Origin: Microvirga arvi
GTDB lineage: Bacteria > Pseudomonadota > Alphaproteobacteria > Rhizobiales > Beijerinckiaceae
Assembly: GCF_016892765.1 (NCBI RefSeq)
Contig: NZ_JAFEMD010000004.1
Coordinates: forward strand, 1 to 64,000
Direction: 5' to 3'
DNA length: 64,000 nucleotides
Below, one piece after another: positions 26,053 to 37,234 of this stretch. Position 1 is the first letter of the stretch, and each line of letters opens with the position of its first letter. The position numbers and the translations under genes were made by a program. Below the pieces are notes generated by a model that had not been told where the DNA came from, did not search any database, and saw only the letters and a list, made by a program, of their open reading frames with translations.

Positions 26053-26202
26053 ATGCTCACCCTGACACGCATCGTTGCTGTCGGCCTGACCCTTGCCATT
26101 GCGGCCTGCGCGACAACGCCGCCGCCGGCGGTCGATCTGACGCCTCCCGCCCCGCGGGCGACCGACGCCAAGACGCAGCTCGAGAGCGGCAGGAGGTACT
26201 GA
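26053..26202 (+). CDS. Small lipoprotein
   Basis: 49 residues from ATG 26053 (an upstream in-frame ATG at 26002 would add 17 residues that do not look like part of a signal peptide). A short signal sequence (LTRIVAVGLTLAIAAC) ends in a lipobox with Cys17, followed by a proline/threonine-rich tail (ATTPPPAVDLTPPAPR). The protein would be anchored to a membrane by its lipid. Function unknown; short lipoproteins of this kind are common in Hyphomicrobiales. Confidence 0.7.
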   Translation: MLTLTRIVAVGLTLAIAACATTPPPAVDLTPPAPRATDAKTQLESGRRY

Positions 26203-26211
26203 GCCTCCCAC

Positions 26212-26321
26212 GACCTCACCCTGAGGAGCCGCTGACAACGGCGTCTCGCAGAAAGATCCAGAGAGCCCTGGAGATGCCCTCGTCCTTCGAAACGGCCTGA
26301 CGGCCTCCTCGGGATGAGGGC
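26212..26321. repeat. Type C repeat
   Basis: ACCTCACCCTGAGGAGCCGC ... GGCCTCCTCGGGATGAGGG; its ends are complementary. It lies between the convergent ends of the lipoprotein gene and the MAPEG gene. Confidence 0.8.
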
Positions 26322-26352
26322 TTTCCCGAGAGCCTGTATAACTTCCCTGCCC

Positions 26353-26784
26353 TTAAACGCCAGCTTCCGCCGCAAAGATGCGGATGCCGAAGATCACCCA
26401 CATGATCGCCAGGATCAGCACGCCTACCACGAAGGCCATGAAGCGCTGGGAGATCTTGTTCGAGGTGGTGTGGATGGCCGCATGGACGAGACGGCTCGCC
26501 ACGAACATCCAGGACATGATCACGAACAGCATGTCCGCCTTGCGGGTGATCAGCGCCAGGACCACCAAGACATAGAACAGCACCGGCAGCTCGAACTGGT
26601 TGTGATACGAGTTCTGGATCTGCGTCACCCGGTTAGGCCAGTTGCGCTCGCCGAGGGCGATGTCCTTCACCTTCACCTCGCCGCTGCGAAGATGGCCGAC
26701 GCGGGTCTGGCCCATCCAGAACAGCAGGATAAGGGTGAGCCCGACCTGGACGAGGACGGGCAGGATGACGGCGGAAATGCTCAT
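26353..26784 (-). CDS. MAPEG family membrane protein
   Basis: 143 residues from ATG 26784. Four transmembrane helices, with the MAPEG hallmark NRVTQIQNSYHNQFELPVLF (residues ~52-71), then ITRKADMLFVIMSWMFVASRLVHA. MAPEG proteins in eukaryotes are glutathione-dependent; bacterial members mostly have unknown function. The gene follows guaB by 21 bp on the same strand and is probably in its operon. Confidence 0.9.
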   Translation of the reverse strand: MSISAVILPVLVQVGLTLILLFWMGQTRVGHLRSGEVKVKDIALGERNWPNRVTQIQNSYHNQFELPVLFYVLVVLALITRKADMLFVIMSWMFVASRLVHAAIHTTSNKISQRFMAFVVGVLILAIMWVIFGIRIFAAEAGV

Positions 26785-26805
26785 GGGTGGAAGACTCGCT
26801 GAAGC

Positions 26806-28458
<1,653 letters not shown>

Positions 28459-28474
28459 CTAATTCCCACGAGTC

Positions 28475-29911
28475 ATGCGTCAATCCCGCCTTCTCCCGCT
28501 GATCATCGCGACGGCCCTGTTCATGGAGAACATGGATTCGACCGTGATCTCCACGTCCCTGCCGATGATCGCGCAGGATCTGGGAACCGCCCCCATCGCG
28601 CTCAAGCTGGCGCTGACCTCCTATCTGGTCAGTCTGGCGATCTTCATCCCGATCTCGGGCTGGATGGCCGACAGGTACGGAGCCCGGACCATCTTCACCG
28701 CCGCCATCGGCGTGTTCATGGCAGGCTCGCTCGCCTGCGCCGGCGCCAATTCCCTCGAAGGCTTCGTGTTCTCCCGCTTCGTTCAAGGCGCCGGCGGAGC
28801 GATGATGGTCCCGGTCGGCCGCCTCGTGCTCCTGCGCAGCGTGGCCCGCAGCGAGGTCGTGCAGGCGATGGCGACCCTGACGATCCCGGCGCTCATCGGC
28901 CCCATCATCGGGCCGCCGCTCGGGGGCTTCATCACGGAATACTTCCACTGGCGCTGGATCTTCTTCATCAACATCCCGATCGGGATTCTCGGCATCGTGC
29001 TCGCCACGATCTTCGTTCCCAACATCAGGGAAGACGACACCCCGCACCTCGACTTCATCGGCTTCATGCTGACCGGAGTGGGCTTCTCCCTGCTGATGCT
29101 CGGTTTCTCCACCAGCGGACAGCATCTCATCCCGGCCGAAATCTCGCTTGGATGCACAGTGATCGGAGCCGTCAGCTTGGTCCTCTACGTCTTCCACGCC
29201 AAGCGCACCCCCCATCCCGTGCTGCAGCTTGGCCTCCTGAAGATCCCCACCTTCCGGATCAGCGTGCTCGGCGGCTCGCTCTTCCGTATCGGCATCGGGG
29301 CGATCCCGTTCCTGCTGCCGCTGATGCTGCAGGTGGGCTTCGGCTTGAGTCCACTGGCCTCGGGCTCCCTCACCTTCATCGCCGCCGTGGGCGCGCTGTT
29401 CATGAAGACCATGGCCAAGCGCATCCTCGAACGCACGGGCTTCCGCCGGTTGCTCATGATCAATGCCTTCATCGGCGCAGCATTCGTGGCGGCGAACGGG
29501 TTCTTCACCCCCGAGACGCCGCACTGGCTCATCATGATCATCCTGCTGACCGGCGGCTGCTTCCGGTCGCTGCAGTTCACCAGCCTGAATGCCATCGGCT
29601 ATGCGGAAATCTCCAACCGGGAGATGAGCTACGCCACCAGCCTGGGAAGCGCCCTGCAGCAGGTCTCACTCAGCATCGGCGTGGCGTTCGGCGCCTTCGT
29701 GCTGGAAATCGCTTCCACCCTCGACGGGACGCCTGGGATCACGGCCGCCGACTTCGGCCCCGCCTTCTGGGCGGTCGCCACGATCTCGGCCCTGTCGGGC
29801 TTCGTCTTCGCCGGTCTTTCACCAACAGCCGGCGCCGAGATGTCGGGACACAAGATTGTGAAGGACAGACCACCCTCCACCGGCCTGGGAGACGGTATGT
29901 CGGGCCGCTAA
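28475..29911 (+). CDS. MFS multidrug efflux transporter, DHA2 (EmrB/QacA) family
   Basis: 478 residues from ATG 28475. About fourteen transmembrane helices. The DHA2 motif D1 is seen as FMENMDSTVISTSLPMIAQD (residues ~16-35), motif A as GWMADRYGARTIF, and motif C as TIPALIGPIIGPPLGGFI. These are proton-driven exporters of hydrophobic or cationic drugs. No linked membrane fusion protein (EmrA) is present, so it probably works alone in the inner membrane. Confidence 0.92.
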   Translation: MRQSRLLPLIIATALFMENMDSTVISTSLPMIAQDLGTAPIALKLALTSYLVSLAIFIPISGWMADRYGARTIFTAAIGVFMAGSLACAGANSLEGFVFSRFVQGAGGAMMVPVGRLVLLRSVARSEVVQAMATLTIPALIGPIIGPPLGGFITEYFHWRWIFFINIPIGILGIVLATIFVPNIREDDTPHLDFIGFMLTGVGFSLLMLGFSTSGQHLIPAEISLGCTVIGAVSLVLYVFHAKRTPHPVLQLGLLKIPTFRISVLGGSLFRIGIGAIPFLLPLMLQVGFGLSPLASGSLTFIAAVGALFMKTMAKRILERTGFRRLLMINAFIGAAFVAANGFFTPETPHWLIMIILLTGGCFRSLQFTSLNAIGYAEISNREMSYATSLGSALQQVSLSIGVAFGAFVLEIASTLDGTPGITAADFGPAFWAVATISALSGFVFAGLSPTAGAEMSGHKIVKDRPPSTGLGDGMSGR

Positions 29912-29954
29912 GCTGGGCTAGCATCCCTCCGAGGGAACAAGGAGACCACCCAGG

Positions 29955-30812
29955 ATGGACCAGCGCATCATCGATCTCTACGACGAGTTCACCCATGGCG
30001 ACATGAGCCGCCGCAGCTTCATCGACAAGCTTGCGGCTCTCGCCGGCAGCACGGCGGCCGCGACGGCCCTGCTGCCGATCCTGCAGAACAATTATGCCCA
30101 CGCGCAAACCGTGCCGGAGACCGATCCGCGGATCACCGCGGAAACCGTCGATATTCCCGGCGCGCAAGGCCTCAAGGGCTATCTCGTGAAACCGAAGGAT
30201 GCCTCGGGCAAGCTGCCGACCGTGATCGTCATCCACGAGAACCGGGGCCTCAACCCCCACATCAAGGACGTCACCCGCCGCATGGCGACGGAAGGCTTCA
30301 TCGCCTTGGGCCTGGACTACCTCTCGCCCATGGGCGGCACGCCCGCCGACGAGGACAAGGGCCGCGAGATGATCGGCCAGTTGAAGCAGCCGGACGTGAT
30401 TGCCTACGGCAAGGCGGCCGTGGCCTATCTCAAGAGTCGCCCGGACGGCAACGGCAAGGTCGGCGCCCTCGGCTTCTGCTGGGGCGGCGGCGCTGTGAAC
30501 ACCCTCGCGGTCAACGAGCCCAACCTCAATGCGGGCGTCGCCTATTACGGCGGCCAGCCGAAGGCGGAGGACGTGCCAAAGATCAACGCCGCGATGATGC
30601 TGCACTACGGCGGCCTGGACGAGCGCATCAATGCAGGCATCCCGGCCTACGAGGCGGCGCTGAAGCAGGCCGGCAAAACCTATGAGATCCACGTCTACGA
30701 GGGCGCCAACCACGCCTTCAACAACGCCACCAACGCAGCCCGCTACGACAAGGACGCTGCGGAGATGGCGCGGAAGCGGACGGTGGCGTTCCTGAAGAAG
30801 AATTTGGCTTGA
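29955..30812 (+). CDS. Tat-exported dienelactone hydrolase family protein
   Basis: 285 residues from ATG 29955 (AAGGAG upstream). The N-terminus carries a twin-arginine signal (SRRSFIDKL, Arg19-Arg20, followed by a hydrophobic stretch and an AHA cleavage region near residue 50). The mature part is an alpha/beta hydrolase of the carboxymethylenebutenolidase type: Glu95 in IHENRGL, nucleophile Cys175 in GFCWGG, Asp222 and His253 (ANHAF). Cytoplasmic DLHs act in chlorocatechol degradation; exported members have unclear substrates. It is 43 bp after the MFS pump. Confidence 0.92.
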   Translation: MDQRIIDLYDEFTHGDMSRRSFIDKLAALAGSTAAATALLPILQNNYAHAQTVPETDPRITAETVDIPGAQGLKGYLVKPKDASGKLPTVIVIHENRGLNPHIKDVTRRMATEGFIALGLDYLSPMGGTPADEDKGREMIGQLKQPDVIAYGKAAVAYLKSRPDGNGKVGALGFCWGGGAVNTLAVNEPNLNAGVAYYGGQPKAEDVPKINAAMMLHYGGLDERINAGIPAYEAALKQAGKTYEIHVYEGANHAFNNATNAARYDKDAAEMARKRTVAFLKKNLA

Positions 30813-30820
30813 ATCTGCAG

Positions 30821-31040
30821 TCATCCCGGATGGCGTAAGCCGATCCGGGATCGTTTGAACCAGTCGAGCACTGTCATCCCGGGGCCGCAGAGCGGAGCCC
30901 GGGATCCATAACCACGACCTGAGACCAGTTTGGTGCTGTCAGTGGTTATGGATTCCCGCCTACGCGGGAATGACAGTGCTGAGGTTCAACTGTCTCGCAT
31001 TGCACCCGATCCCGGATCGGCTATGCCGTCCGGGATGACG
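30821..31040. repeat. Type D palindrome with a second palindrome nested inside
   Basis: Outer arms TCATCCCGGATGGCGTAAGC...GGGATCG (30821-30852) and its counterpart CGATCCCGGATCGGCTATGC...GGGATGACG (31007-31040) enclose an independent element: CTGTCATCCCGGGGCCGCAG ... (30871-30913) and GTGGTTATGGATTCCCGCCT ... GGAATGACAG (30942-30976), whose ends are complementary. Confidence 0.8.
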
Positions 31041-31049
31041 CCTGCCCAC

Positions 31050-31985
31050 CTAGTCCTCGAACGCGTCCACCTGCAGCCGCTTGCCGACCATGAAAGCGTC
31101 GGCCACGAGGCGGAAGGGGGCGTCGTCGACTTCGGAGTGGCCGATGGTCAGGAGGGCGTCGAAACGCCTGTAGATGCCCTGGTACTCGGCAGGCTCCTCC
31201 TGCACCATCAGCCGCCCGCCGATCTCCAGGCAGCTGCCGCCATGGGTGAGCTTCAGGGTCAGGCCGGCTTCCGTCTCCACCTCGATGTCCCATGTCTGCG
31301 GCCCGGTCTGGCGCCAGTCGAACACCGCCTGAAGGTCGCCCTGGCCGTGGCTCATGGATAAGGTGAGATTGGCCGCGATCGGCGCATCGCGGTTGGCCGG
31401 GAATTCCAGGCTGGACGTCTTGACGAAGACCGGCTCGGGCATGATGCGGGTGACGATGGAAAGCGCGTTGATGCCTGGATCGAAAACACCGAAGCCGCCC
31501 GCCTCCCAGATCCATTGCTGGCCCGGATGCCAGTGCCGCACGTCCTCTTTCCAGGTCACGAGAAGGCGCTTGATCGACCAGCCGGCGAGCGCCTTCTTGG
31601 CCTCGTCGACCGCCTTGTTGTACTGGGCGTGCCAGGTGGTGAAGACCACCTTGCCGGTCTTGGCGGCAAGGGCCTTCAGATCCTCGAGTTCGCTTAAAGT
31701 GGCCGCCGGGGGCTTTTCCAGCAGGACGCTCTTGCCGGCGAGAAGGGCTTCGCGGGCGATCTGATGCCGGACCTGCGGCGGCGTGCAGATCGAGACCGCA
31801 TCCAGTTCCGGCACCTTCAGGAGCTCTCGGTAGTCCTGGAAGGTGTATTTCGCATCCTCATGCGAGAGCCCCCGTGTGCTCGACACGGCGAGAAGCTCGA
31901 AATCTGGATTGGCCTTGATCACGGGCAGATGCTGATCCTGCGCGATCTTGCCGAGGCCGATGATGCCGATCCGGTGCACTGCCAT
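31050..31985 (-). CDS. Gfo/Idh/MocA sugar dehydrogenase, D-galactose/L-arabinose 1-dehydrogenase type
   Basis: 311 residues from ATG 31985. The NAD(P)-binding start IGIIGLGKIAQDQHLPVI and the later EKPPAATLSELE (with the catalytic Lys of EKP), VRHWHPGQQWIWEAGGFGVFDPGINALSIV strongly recall the L-arabinose 1-dehydrogenase of Azospirillum and bacterial D-galactose 1-dehydrogenases. These oxidise the aldose to a lactone in the non-phosphorylating pathway. No other pathway gene is adjacent, so which sugar is used remains open. Confidence 0.88.
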   Translation of the reverse strand: MAVHRIGIIGLGKIAQDQHLPVIKANPDFELLAVSSTRGLSHEDAKYTFQDYRELLKVPELDAVSICTPPQVRHQIAREALLAGKSVLLEKPPAATLSELEDLKALAAKTGKVVFTTWHAQYNKAVDEAKKALAGWSIKRLLVTWKEDVRHWHPGQQWIWEAGGFGVFDPGINALSIVTRIMPEPVFVKTSSLEFPANRDAPIAANLTLSMSHGQGDLQAVFDWRQTGPQTWDIEVETEAGLTLKLTHGGSCLEIGGRLMVQEEPAEYQGIYRRFDALLTIGHSEVDDAPFRLVADAFMVGKRLQVDAFED

Positions 31986-32020
31986 GGTCGTGGTCCTTCG
32001 AAAATCCGGGGCTTGAAGCT

Positions 32021-32070
32021 AGAGCATCGGCCCCAAAAGTGGAGGGCACTTCCGGGATCCATCCGATGGT
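32021..32070. repeat. Degenerate GCATCGG hairpin
   Basis: AGAGCATCGGCCCCAAAAGT ... CACTTCCGGGATCCATCCGATGG: an imperfect inverted repeat of the same type as the hairpin at 4771-4814, between the start of the sugar dehydrogenase and the end of rlmE. Confidence 0.55.
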
Positions 32071-32086
32071 CCGTTGCGAGAATCGG

Positions 32087-32785
32087 TCAGGCTTCGGGTG
32101 TTTCGTCCGCCCGTCCCCGGAAACCGGTGGCCATCACATAGAGTTCCGCCGAGTCGGCCCGGCTCGCGGCCGGCTTCACGTGGCGCACCACAGCGAAGTC
32201 GCGCTTGAGGTCGGCCAGCAGCTGGTTCTCCGTGCCGCCCTGGAACACCTTGGCGACGAAGGCGCCGCCCGGTGCGAGGATCTCGCGGGCGAAGTAGATG
32301 GCGGCCTCGGCGAGGCCGATGATCCGCAGGTGATCGGTCTTCTTGTGGCCTGTGGTGTTGGCCGCCATGTCGGACATGACCACGTCGGCAGGCCCGCCGA
32401 GCATCTCGATCAGCTTGCCGGGAGCGCTCTCGTCCAGGAAGTCGAGCTGGATGAACTCGACGCCGGGCATCGGATCGATGGGAAGGAGGTCGATGCCGAC
32501 GACCTTGCCTTTCGGACCGACTACCTTGGCGGCGATCTGCGACCAGCCGCCCGGTGCGGCGCCGAGATCGACGATCTTCTGGCCCGGCTTCAGGATGCGG
32601 TACTTCTCGTCGATCTCCAGCAGCTTGTAGGCCGCGCGCGAGCGGTAGCCCTCCCGCTTGGCGCGGGCGACGTAAGGATCGTTGAGCTGGCGCTCCAGCC
32701 ATTTCTGCGAAGAGAGGGACCGCTTGTTGGCGGTTTTCACCCGCTGCTTGAGATTGCGGACCCCCGAACCGGACTTGGCGCTCAC
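32087..32785 (-). CDS. rlmE: 23S rRNA 2'-O-methyltransferase RlmE (FtsJ/RrmJ)
   Basis: 232 residues from GTG 32785; the start overlaps the stop of the Ppx/GppA gene as GTGA, so the two are translationally coupled. RrmJ features: [15 protein letters not shown] (first catalytic Lys), SAM motif [12 protein letters not shown], the Asp of VMSDMAAN, the Lys of FVAKVFQGG and the Glu of [11 protein letters not shown], together the K-D-K-E tetrad. It methylates U2552 of 23S rRNA during 50S assembly. The basic N-terminal extension (~20 residues) is usual in this order. Confidence 0.96.
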   Translation of the reverse strand: MSAKSGSGVRNLKQRVKTANKRSLSSQKWLERQLNDPYVARAKREGYRSRAAYKLLEIDEKYRILKPGQKIVDLGAAPGGWSQIAAKVVGPKGKVVGIDLLPIDPMPGVEFIQLDFLDESAPGKLIEMLGGPADVVMSDMAANTTGHKKTDHLRIIGLAEAAIYFAREILAPGGAFVAKVFQGGTENQLLADLKRDFAVVRHVKPAASRADSAELYVMATGFRGRADETPEA

Positions 32786-33900
32786 CGCGGGCTGCCCCCT
32801 CGCCACACGGAATCCTCTCGCATCATGTTCATCAAAATTCCTTCGCGCAGTCCGCGGTCCGCGATGCGCAGGCGCTCCGACGGGAAGGCCCGGCGGATCG
32901 CTTCCAAGATGGCGCAGCCGGCAAGAACGAGATCGGCCCGCTCCCTGCCGATGCAGGGGTTCTCGGCCCTCTGGCTGAAATCGGAATGCAGCAGGCGCTG
33001 CATCACCGTCGAGATCTCGCCGTTGCGCATCCACATCCCATCCACCCGGCGCCGGTCGTAGCGCGCCAGGCCTAAGTGAATGCCGCCGACGGTGGTGACG
33101 GTTCCCGAGGTTCCGAGCAGATGGAAGTTGTGGGCGCGCCCCGCCTGGGCTGCCACGAGAGCGAAGTCCATGAGAAGCTCCGACACTTCCTCGACCATGC
33201 CCTCGAAGGTTTTGGGCGTAACATCGATGCCGCCATGGCGCTCGGCCAGCGTCACCACGCCGACGGGCAGCGAATCCCACGCGCGGATACGCTTGCAGGG
33301 ATCGGCGAAGGCATGCGGTGCCCGGCCGTCGAGCCAGGCGATCTCCGTGGAGCCGCCGCCGATGTCGAACACGATGACGGAGTGTGCCTTAGGATCGACG
33401 AGGGAGGCGCAGCCCGTGACGGCGAGATAGGCTTCCGTCTTGCGGTCGACGATCTCGAGATCGAGGTCCAGTTCCCCGCGAACGCGCTCGATGAAGGCGG
33501 CGCCGTTCTCGGCGAGTCGGCAGGCTTCGGTCGCGACGAGTCGCGCCCGCGTCACGTCCTTCGATGCCATCTTCTCCCGGCACACGCGCAAGGCATCGAG
33601 CGTGCGCTCGATCGCACCATCGCTCAGGCGGTTGCCGAGACCCAGCCCCTCGCCGAGGCGGACGATTCGCGAGAACGCATCCACGACCCGGAAGCCGAAA
33701 TGCGCAGGTTCCGCAATGAGAAGGCGGCAATTGTTCGTGCCGAGGTCGAGTGCCGCGTAGCTTCTCGACGAGCGCCGCCGCATCTCTATCCTGGCTGCAG
33801 GCGCGGGACGGTCAGCAACCCAGGCCTCGCCGTTTGCCGAACCGTTGAGCGGTTCGGCAAGCCGGTCACCTTCTGCTGTCACGTCCGCTTTGACGGTCAA
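32782..33900 (-). CDS. Ppx/GppA family phosphatase
   Basis: 372 residues from ATG 33900. The actin-like ATPase-fold phosphatase has the phosphate-1 motif [15 protein letters not shown] (residue ~48) and phosphate-2 motif [15 protein letters not shown]. An N-terminal extension of ~45 residues precedes the domain, and the C-terminal HD-like domain of full E. coli Ppx is absent, as usual for the shorter alphaproteobacterial type. It hydrolyses polyphosphate and/or pppGpp, so a stringent-response role is likely. Coupled to rlmE. Confidence 0.93.
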   Translation of the reverse strand: MTVKADVTAEGDRLAEPLNGSANGEAWVADRPAPAARIEMRRRSSRSYAALDLGTNNCRLLIAEPAHFGFRVVDAFSRIVRLGEGLGLGNRLSDGAIERTLDALRVCREKMASKDVTRARLVATEACRLAENGAAFIERVRGELDLDLEIVDRKTEAYLAVTGCASLVDPKAHSVIVFDIGGGSTEIAWLDGRAPHAFADPCKRIRAWDSLPVGVVTLAERHGGIDVTPKTFEGMVEEVSELLMDFALVAAQAGRAHNFHLLGTSGTVTTVGGIHLGLARYDRRRVDGMWMRNGEISTVMQRLLHSDFSQRAENPCIGRERADLVLAGCAILEAIRRAFPSERLRIADRGLREGILMNMMREDSVWRGGSPR

Positions 33901-34017
33901 AACTCAAGTCCCCGCGGCACCCGGTTCAGATGCCTGTTTGACCAAGAGAGTAACCATCGCCCCGCCATCCTGCCAAGGGTGACCCCCGTAGTTTATGGTT
34001 TTGCCTCCAAGGAGGTA

Positions 34018-35202
34018 TCACACAGACAAGCCTCGGAAGCGCTCCGTGAGTCCGCTCAAAACGTCTGCGCCCACATTGGCGATCGCCACCCGCAGATGCC
34101 CCTCCTGACCAGGGCCGAAATAGCTTCCGGGCAGGCACAGAACGCCCCGTTCGGTCGCGAGCTTCTCGGCAACTTGCTGCGCTTTCGCACCGGAGAACGG
34201 ATGGCGCAGATAGGCGAAATAGGCGCCGACCGACTCGATCGTCCATTCCGGCAACGGCGCGAGCGCGTCCTGAAAAACCTGTGCACGGCGGTTGATCTCG
34301 GCCCGGTTGTCCTCGCGCCAGTCGCGCAAAGCCTCGATGGCCCAGGGCAGCGCGCCCTGGGCCGTGCGCGGGGCGCAGATCTGGATGCAGTCGAGAATCT
34401 TGGCCACCTGCTCGATGAATTTCGCATCGGCCGTGATGGCGCCCGTGCGGTGGCCGGGAATCGCGTAGGATTTCGAGAAGGAATAGAGCTGGATGACGTT
34501 GTCGCGCCAGCCGTCGCCGGTGAAAAGCCCGTGCGCACGGTTCATGCCCTGCGGCAGAAAGTCCCGATAAGTCTCGTCGATCACGAGATAAATGCCGCGC
34601 CTGGCGCAGAGCTGTGCGAAGCTTTCGATCACATGGGCCGGATAGACGGCACCGGTCGGGTTGTTGGGCGTGACGAGGACGATCGCCCTGACCTTCTCGT
34701 CGATCATCCCCTCCGCATCCTCGACACGGGGCACGAATCCGGCTTCGGCGCGGCAGGGCAGCGGGCGCGGCTCGATGCCGAGCATGTCGAGACTCATCTG
34801 GTGGTTGAAGTACCAGGGCGTCGGCAGCAGCACCGCCTCATTGCGATGGGCCAGCAGCATCATGGCGGCGAAGAAGGCCATGTTGCAGCCGGCGGTCACG
34901 GCCGTGTCCTGCGCCTCGATGCGGCCCTCGTAGATGCGCGACAGCTCGGCCGCATAAGCCTGCCTGAGAGGCGCATCCCCGTTGATCGGGCCGTATTGCG
35001 AGCCCGCGGCCGAGCCCGCAACGGCGGCCATCCGATCCAGCAGTTCCTGATGCGGCGCGTTGCCTGGTACGGCCTGGGAGAGATTGATCAGCGGTCCGCA
35101 TGACCCGTCATAACGCTTCGTCCAGGCCTGCGCCTCCGGGATCGGAGGGCTACCGACATCGGCGACCAGAGGATTGATGGGATTGATGAGACCGCTCGTC
35201 AT
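34018..35202 (-). CDS. PLP-dependent aminotransferase, class I/II
   Basis: 394 residues from ATG 35202. Fold-type I aminotransferase with LVTPNNPTGAVYP (Asn of the cofactor pocket), LVIDETYRDF (Asp-x-x-Tyr), the PLP Schiff-base lysine in LYSFSKSYAIPGHRTG, and a C-terminal Arg in HLRVAIAN (substrate carboxylate). The substrate cannot be fixed from the sequence; an aspartate/aromatic/methionine-type reaction is possible. Transcribed separately from the Ppx gene. Confidence 0.9.
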   Translation of the reverse strand: MTSGLINPINPLVADVGSPPIPEAQAWTKRYDGSCGPLINLSQAVPGNAPHQELLDRMAAVAGSAAGSQYGPINGDAPLRQAYAAELSRIYEGRIEAQDTAVTAGCNMAFFAAMMLLAHRNEAVLLPTPWYFNHQMSLDMLGIEPRPLPCRAEAGFVPRVEDAEGMIDEKVRAIVLVTPNNPTGAVYPAHVIESFAQLCARRGIYLVIDETYRDFLPQGMNRAHGLFTGDGWRDNVIQLYSFSKSYAIPGHRTGAITADAKFIEQVAKILDCIQICAPRTAQGALPWAIEALRDWREDNRAEINRRAQVFQDALAPLPEWTIESVGAYFAYLRHPFSGAKAQQVAEKLATERGVLCLPGSYFGPGQEGHLRVAIANVGADVLSGLTERFRGLSV

Positions 35203-35303
35203 GAGAGAGTCCAACTCCGGGAAACGACAAAGGGCAGGACGCCCGGCGAGACTCCACCGAAACCTCCTGCCCTGCAAGCTTTGTCCGCCTTCACATACTC
35301 TGG

Positions 35304-35353
35304 ACCTTATCCTGAGGAGCAGACGTCAGTCTGCGTCTCGAAGGATGAGGGCT
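35304..35353. repeat. Short type C repeat
   Basis: ACCTTATCCTGAGGAGCAGA ... CTCGAAGGATGAGGGCT, a shortened member of the family at 20791-20896 and 26212-26321. Confidence 0.7.
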
Positions 35354-35363
35354 GCGGGTGCTT

Positions 35364-35459
35364 TAGAGCATATTTCGGCGAAGTGGATCCGGTTCGCCGT
35401 CAAACTATGCGGCAAGCCAAACAAGAGAGATGATTCCAGGTCAGTGGAAACAGCTCTAG
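35364..35459 (-). repeat. ~95-bp interspersed repeat, copy 2 (inverted)
   Basis: The reverse complement reads CTAGAGCTGTTTCCACTGAC ... CGCCGAAATATGCTCTA. It ends 2 bp before the TGA stop of efp, so here the repeat hugs a gene end without providing the stop codon. Confidence 0.9.
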
Positions 35460-35461
35460 CC

Positions 35462-36028
35462 TCAGTCCTTCGCGCGCTCCACGTAGGAGCCGTCTTCCGT
35501 CATGATCACCACGCGGGTGCCGGCCTGGATGTGGGGCGGCACCAGGGTGCGCACGCCGTTCGACAGCATGGCGGGCTTATAGGACGAGGAGGCCGTCTGG
35601 CCCTTCACCACCGGCTCGGTCTCCGTGATCTCGAGGGTCACGCGGGCGGGCAGCTCGATGGCGATGGCGATGCCGTTATGGATCGAGAGCATCACCGCCA
35701 TGCCCTCCTGGAGATAGGCCTTCTGGTCGCCGATGATGTCTTCCGGAACCACGACCTGATCGTAGGTCTCGGGGTTCATGAAGTGGAAGCCCTCGCCGTC
35801 CTGGTAGAGGAAGGTGTGCTCGCGATCCTCGACGAAGGCGCGCTCGACCTGCTCGGTGGTGCGGTAGCGCTCGGAGACCTTCACGCCGTCGGAGATGCGG
35901 CGCATGTCGAGCTGGGTGACCGGCGTGCCCTTGCCGGGGTGGATGTTCTGGGCGGTGAGAACCACATAGAGCCTGCCGTCCATATCGACGACGTTGCCTT
36001 TGCGGAGCGTAGAGGCGATGACCTTCAC
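35462..36028 (-). CDS. efp: Elongation factor P
   Basis: 188 residues from GTG 36028 ([18 protein letters not shown]). Three EF-P domains; the modification loop HPGKGTP carries Lys33, equivalent to E. coli Lys34 that receives beta-lysine. The C-terminal domain ends with [15 protein letters not shown] rescues ribosomes stalled at polyproline stretches. The modification genes epmA and epmB lie divergently just upstream (141 bp between start codons), which supports a lysylated form. Confidence 0.98.
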   Translation of the reverse strand: MKVIASTLRKGNVVDMDGRLYVVLTAQNIHPGKGTPVTQLDMRRISDGVKVSERYRTTEQVERAFVEDREHTFLYQDGEGFHFMNPETYDQVVVPEDIIGDQKAYLQEGMAVMLSIHNGIAIAIELPARVTLEITETEPVVKGQTASSSYKPAMLSNGVRTLVPPHIQAGTRVVIMTEDGSYVERAKD

Positions 36029-36169
36029 GGGAGGCTTTCCTTGTGACAGATAGAGGCGCGTCGTGAGGGTCGGGTCGTCCTGGCCCCAGTGGCACCGAAA
36101 ACTATTTCGGAGCCGCAAGTAGCCTATCTTCGCGCAAATCGCCAGTCCGACCTTAACGAGCCCTTTGGA

Positions 36170-37234
36170 ATGGATAAGCCCGTGCCTACCCCCTCGCCCT
36201 GGTGGACGCCGCATGTCCATGCGGACCGCCGCCCGTTTCTCATGGGCAGGAACCGGATCCAGGCAGCCCTGCGCGGCTTCTTTGCCGCCCGAGAGTTCGT
36301 GGAGGTCGACACGGCCACGCTCCAGACCTCGCCGGGGAACGAGGCCCATCTCCATGCCTTCGCGACCGAGGCCATCGGCCTCGACGGCTCGATGTCGCCC
36401 CTTTACCTCCACACCTCGCCGGAGTTCGCCTGCAAGAAGCTCTTGGCGGCGGGCGAGAGCCGGATCGCGTGCTTTGCCCATGTCTACCGCAACCGGGAGC
36501 GCGGCCCCCTGCACCACCCGGAATTCACCATGCTGGAATGGTACCGGGCGGGCGAGAGCTACGAGACGCTCATGAAGGATTGCGGCGAGATCCTGGGCCT
36601 CGCCGCCGAGACGGCGGGCACCCGCACCCTCGCCTTCCGCGGCCGCGAGACCGATCCTTTCAAGGAGCCGGAACGCCTGAGCGTGGCCGAGGCCTTCGAG
36701 CGCTTTGCCGGCATTGACCTCCTCGCCTCCATCGACCGGAGCGGCGCCACGGATTGTGGCCTCCTCGCCGCGAGCCTCAGGACCGCCGGCCTGCGGGTGG
36801 CGGAGGACGACACCTGGGCTGATCTGTTCAGCCGCGTCATCGTCGAGCGGGTCGAGCCCAACCTCGGCCTCGGACGCGCCACGATCCTGGACGAATACCC
36901 TGTCGCGGAAGCGGCGCTGGCCCGCCCGACCGCCCGCGATCCGCGCGTGGCGGAACGGTTCGAGCTCTATGCCTGCGGCGTGGAGCTCGCCAATGCCTTC
37001 GGCGAGTTGACGGACCCGGCCGAGCAGCGCCGCCGCTTCGAGGCCGAGATGGCGGAAAAGATGCGGGTCTATGGAGAAAGCTACCCTGTGGACGAGGACT
37101 TTTTGGCAGCGCTAGCCCACATGCCCGAGGCGAGCGGCATCGCGCTCGGCTTCGACCGGCTCGTGATGCTCGCCACCGGCGCCTCGCGCATCGATCAGGT
37201 GCTCTGGGCCCCCGTGCCGGAGACGGGCCGGTGA
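36170..37234 (+). CDS. epmA: EF-P lysine ligase EpmA (GenX/PoxA/YjeA)
   Basis: 354 residues from ATG 36170; the ribosome-binding site is weak and a GTG at 36182 is an alternative. It is a class II lysyl-tRNA synthetase-like catalytic domain without the anticodon-binding N-terminus: [25 protein letters not shown], motif 2 [18 protein letters not shown], and motif 3 [12 protein letters not shown]. It transfers (R)-beta-lysine to EF-P Lys33. The gene overlaps epmB by 4 bp (GTGA). Confidence 0.96.
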   Translation: MDKPVPTPSPWWTPHVHADRRPFLMGRNRIQAALRGFFAAREFVEVDTATLQTSPGNEAHLHAFATEAIGLDGSMSPLYLHTSPEFACKKLLAAGESRIACFAHVYRNRERGPLHHPEFTMLEWYRAGESYETLMKDCGEILGLAAETAGTRTLAFRGRETDPFKEPERLSVAEAFERFAGIDLLASIDRSGATDCGLLAASLRTAGLRVAEDDTWADLFSRVIVERVEPNLGLGRATILDEYPVAEAALARPTARDPRVAERFELYACGVELANAFGELTDPAEQRRRFEAEMAEKMRVYGESYPVDEDFLAALAHMPEASGIALGFDRLVMLATGASRIDQVLWAPVPETGR

